A DNA stretch of 28,839 nucleotides, taken from Cloacimonetes bacterium UBA4175 (lineage in GTDB: Bacteria > Cloacimonadota > Cloacimonadia > Cloacimonadales > Cloacimonadaceae). Each line of letters starts with the position of its first letter. Within the stretch, counting starts at the first letter, position 1. Under the pieces are notes generated by a model. The model did no database searches. It was not told where the DNA came from and saw nothing but the letters and a program-made list of their open reading frames with translations. This document shows positions 28,799 to 28,839 of this stretch, piece after piece. Position numbers and translations under genes: made by a program. The stretch spans positions 21,314 through 50,152 of the forward strand of contig DFUX01000054.1 of assembly GCA_002379855.1 (NCBI GenBank), read 5' to 3'.

Positions 28799-28820
28799 AT
28801 CACGGGCTGCGACCCGTGAT
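28799..28820. terminator. possible terminator or hairpin at right edge
   Basis: Arms ATCACGGG (28799-28806) and CCCGTGAT (28813-28820) form a perfect 8-bp stem with a 6-base loop. On the plus strand a TCTTTT follows after four bases; on the minus strand TTTTATT follows after seven. It may terminate a gene entering from the right, or be another intergenic palindrome. Confidence 0.4.
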
Positions 28821-28839
28821 CCAGTCTTTTAGAATAATC

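Overview
The window looks like a piece of chromosome from an uncultured FCB-group bacterium, most likely a Cloacimonadota (Cloacimonetes) member. The main sign is that three large reverse-strand proteins end in the FlgD-like type IX secretion (T9SS) sorting domain with an N-Y-P-N-P-F core. Lipoproteins with an NPLDP motif after the lipid cysteine and a DUF5683 protein also fit that group. The phylum call is an inference from protein style; there is no rRNA or other marker here, and none of the T9SS machinery is encoded in the window.

Layout. Bases 1-399 are gene-free and hold two short-period tandem arrays, one copy of a dispersed palindromic repeat, and the terminator of the first gene. Bases 450-8147 (minus) carry two paralogous gingipain-type (C25) cysteine peptidases of more than 1,200 residues each. 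After a 599-base divergent spacer with a second palindrome copy, 8747-18019 (plus) reads as a possible single long transcript: a WecA/TagO-type polyprenyl-phosphate sugar-phosphate transferase, a TPR lipoprotein, a DUF5683 inner-membrane protein, a small FN3-like lipoprotein, a PcrA/UvrD helicase and the transcription-repair coupling factor Mfd. A convergent spacer (18020-18330) holds the third and most perfect palindrome copy and the terminator of the next operon.

Bases 18331-22965 (minus) are a compact tripartite export operon, in the order TolC-like outer-membrane factor, MacA/HlyD-like adaptor, ATPase and MacB-like permease, with gaps of 13, 3 and -1 bases. A stand-alone ornithine carbamoyltransferase (plus, 23197-24198) follows. 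Facing terminators separate it from a secreted M28 metallopeptidase with a T9SS sorting domain (minus). The window closes with a PDZ protein whose second half looks like an outer-membrane beta-barrel (plus), preceded by a near-consensus promoter and followed by a strong terminator, further hairpins and a third tandem array.

Together the genes speak of envelope and secretion biology (secreted proteases, lipoproteins, exporter, glycan carrier loading) with a DNA-repair pair embedded. I found no CRISPR array, tRNA, rRNA, transposase or phage gene. The most unusual non-coding signal is the family of three related palindromes of about 39 bases, built from a 9-base half-site repeated directly and inversely. 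The most open protein questions are the uncharacterised TPR/DUF5683/FN3 trio and the PDZ-barrel fusion.
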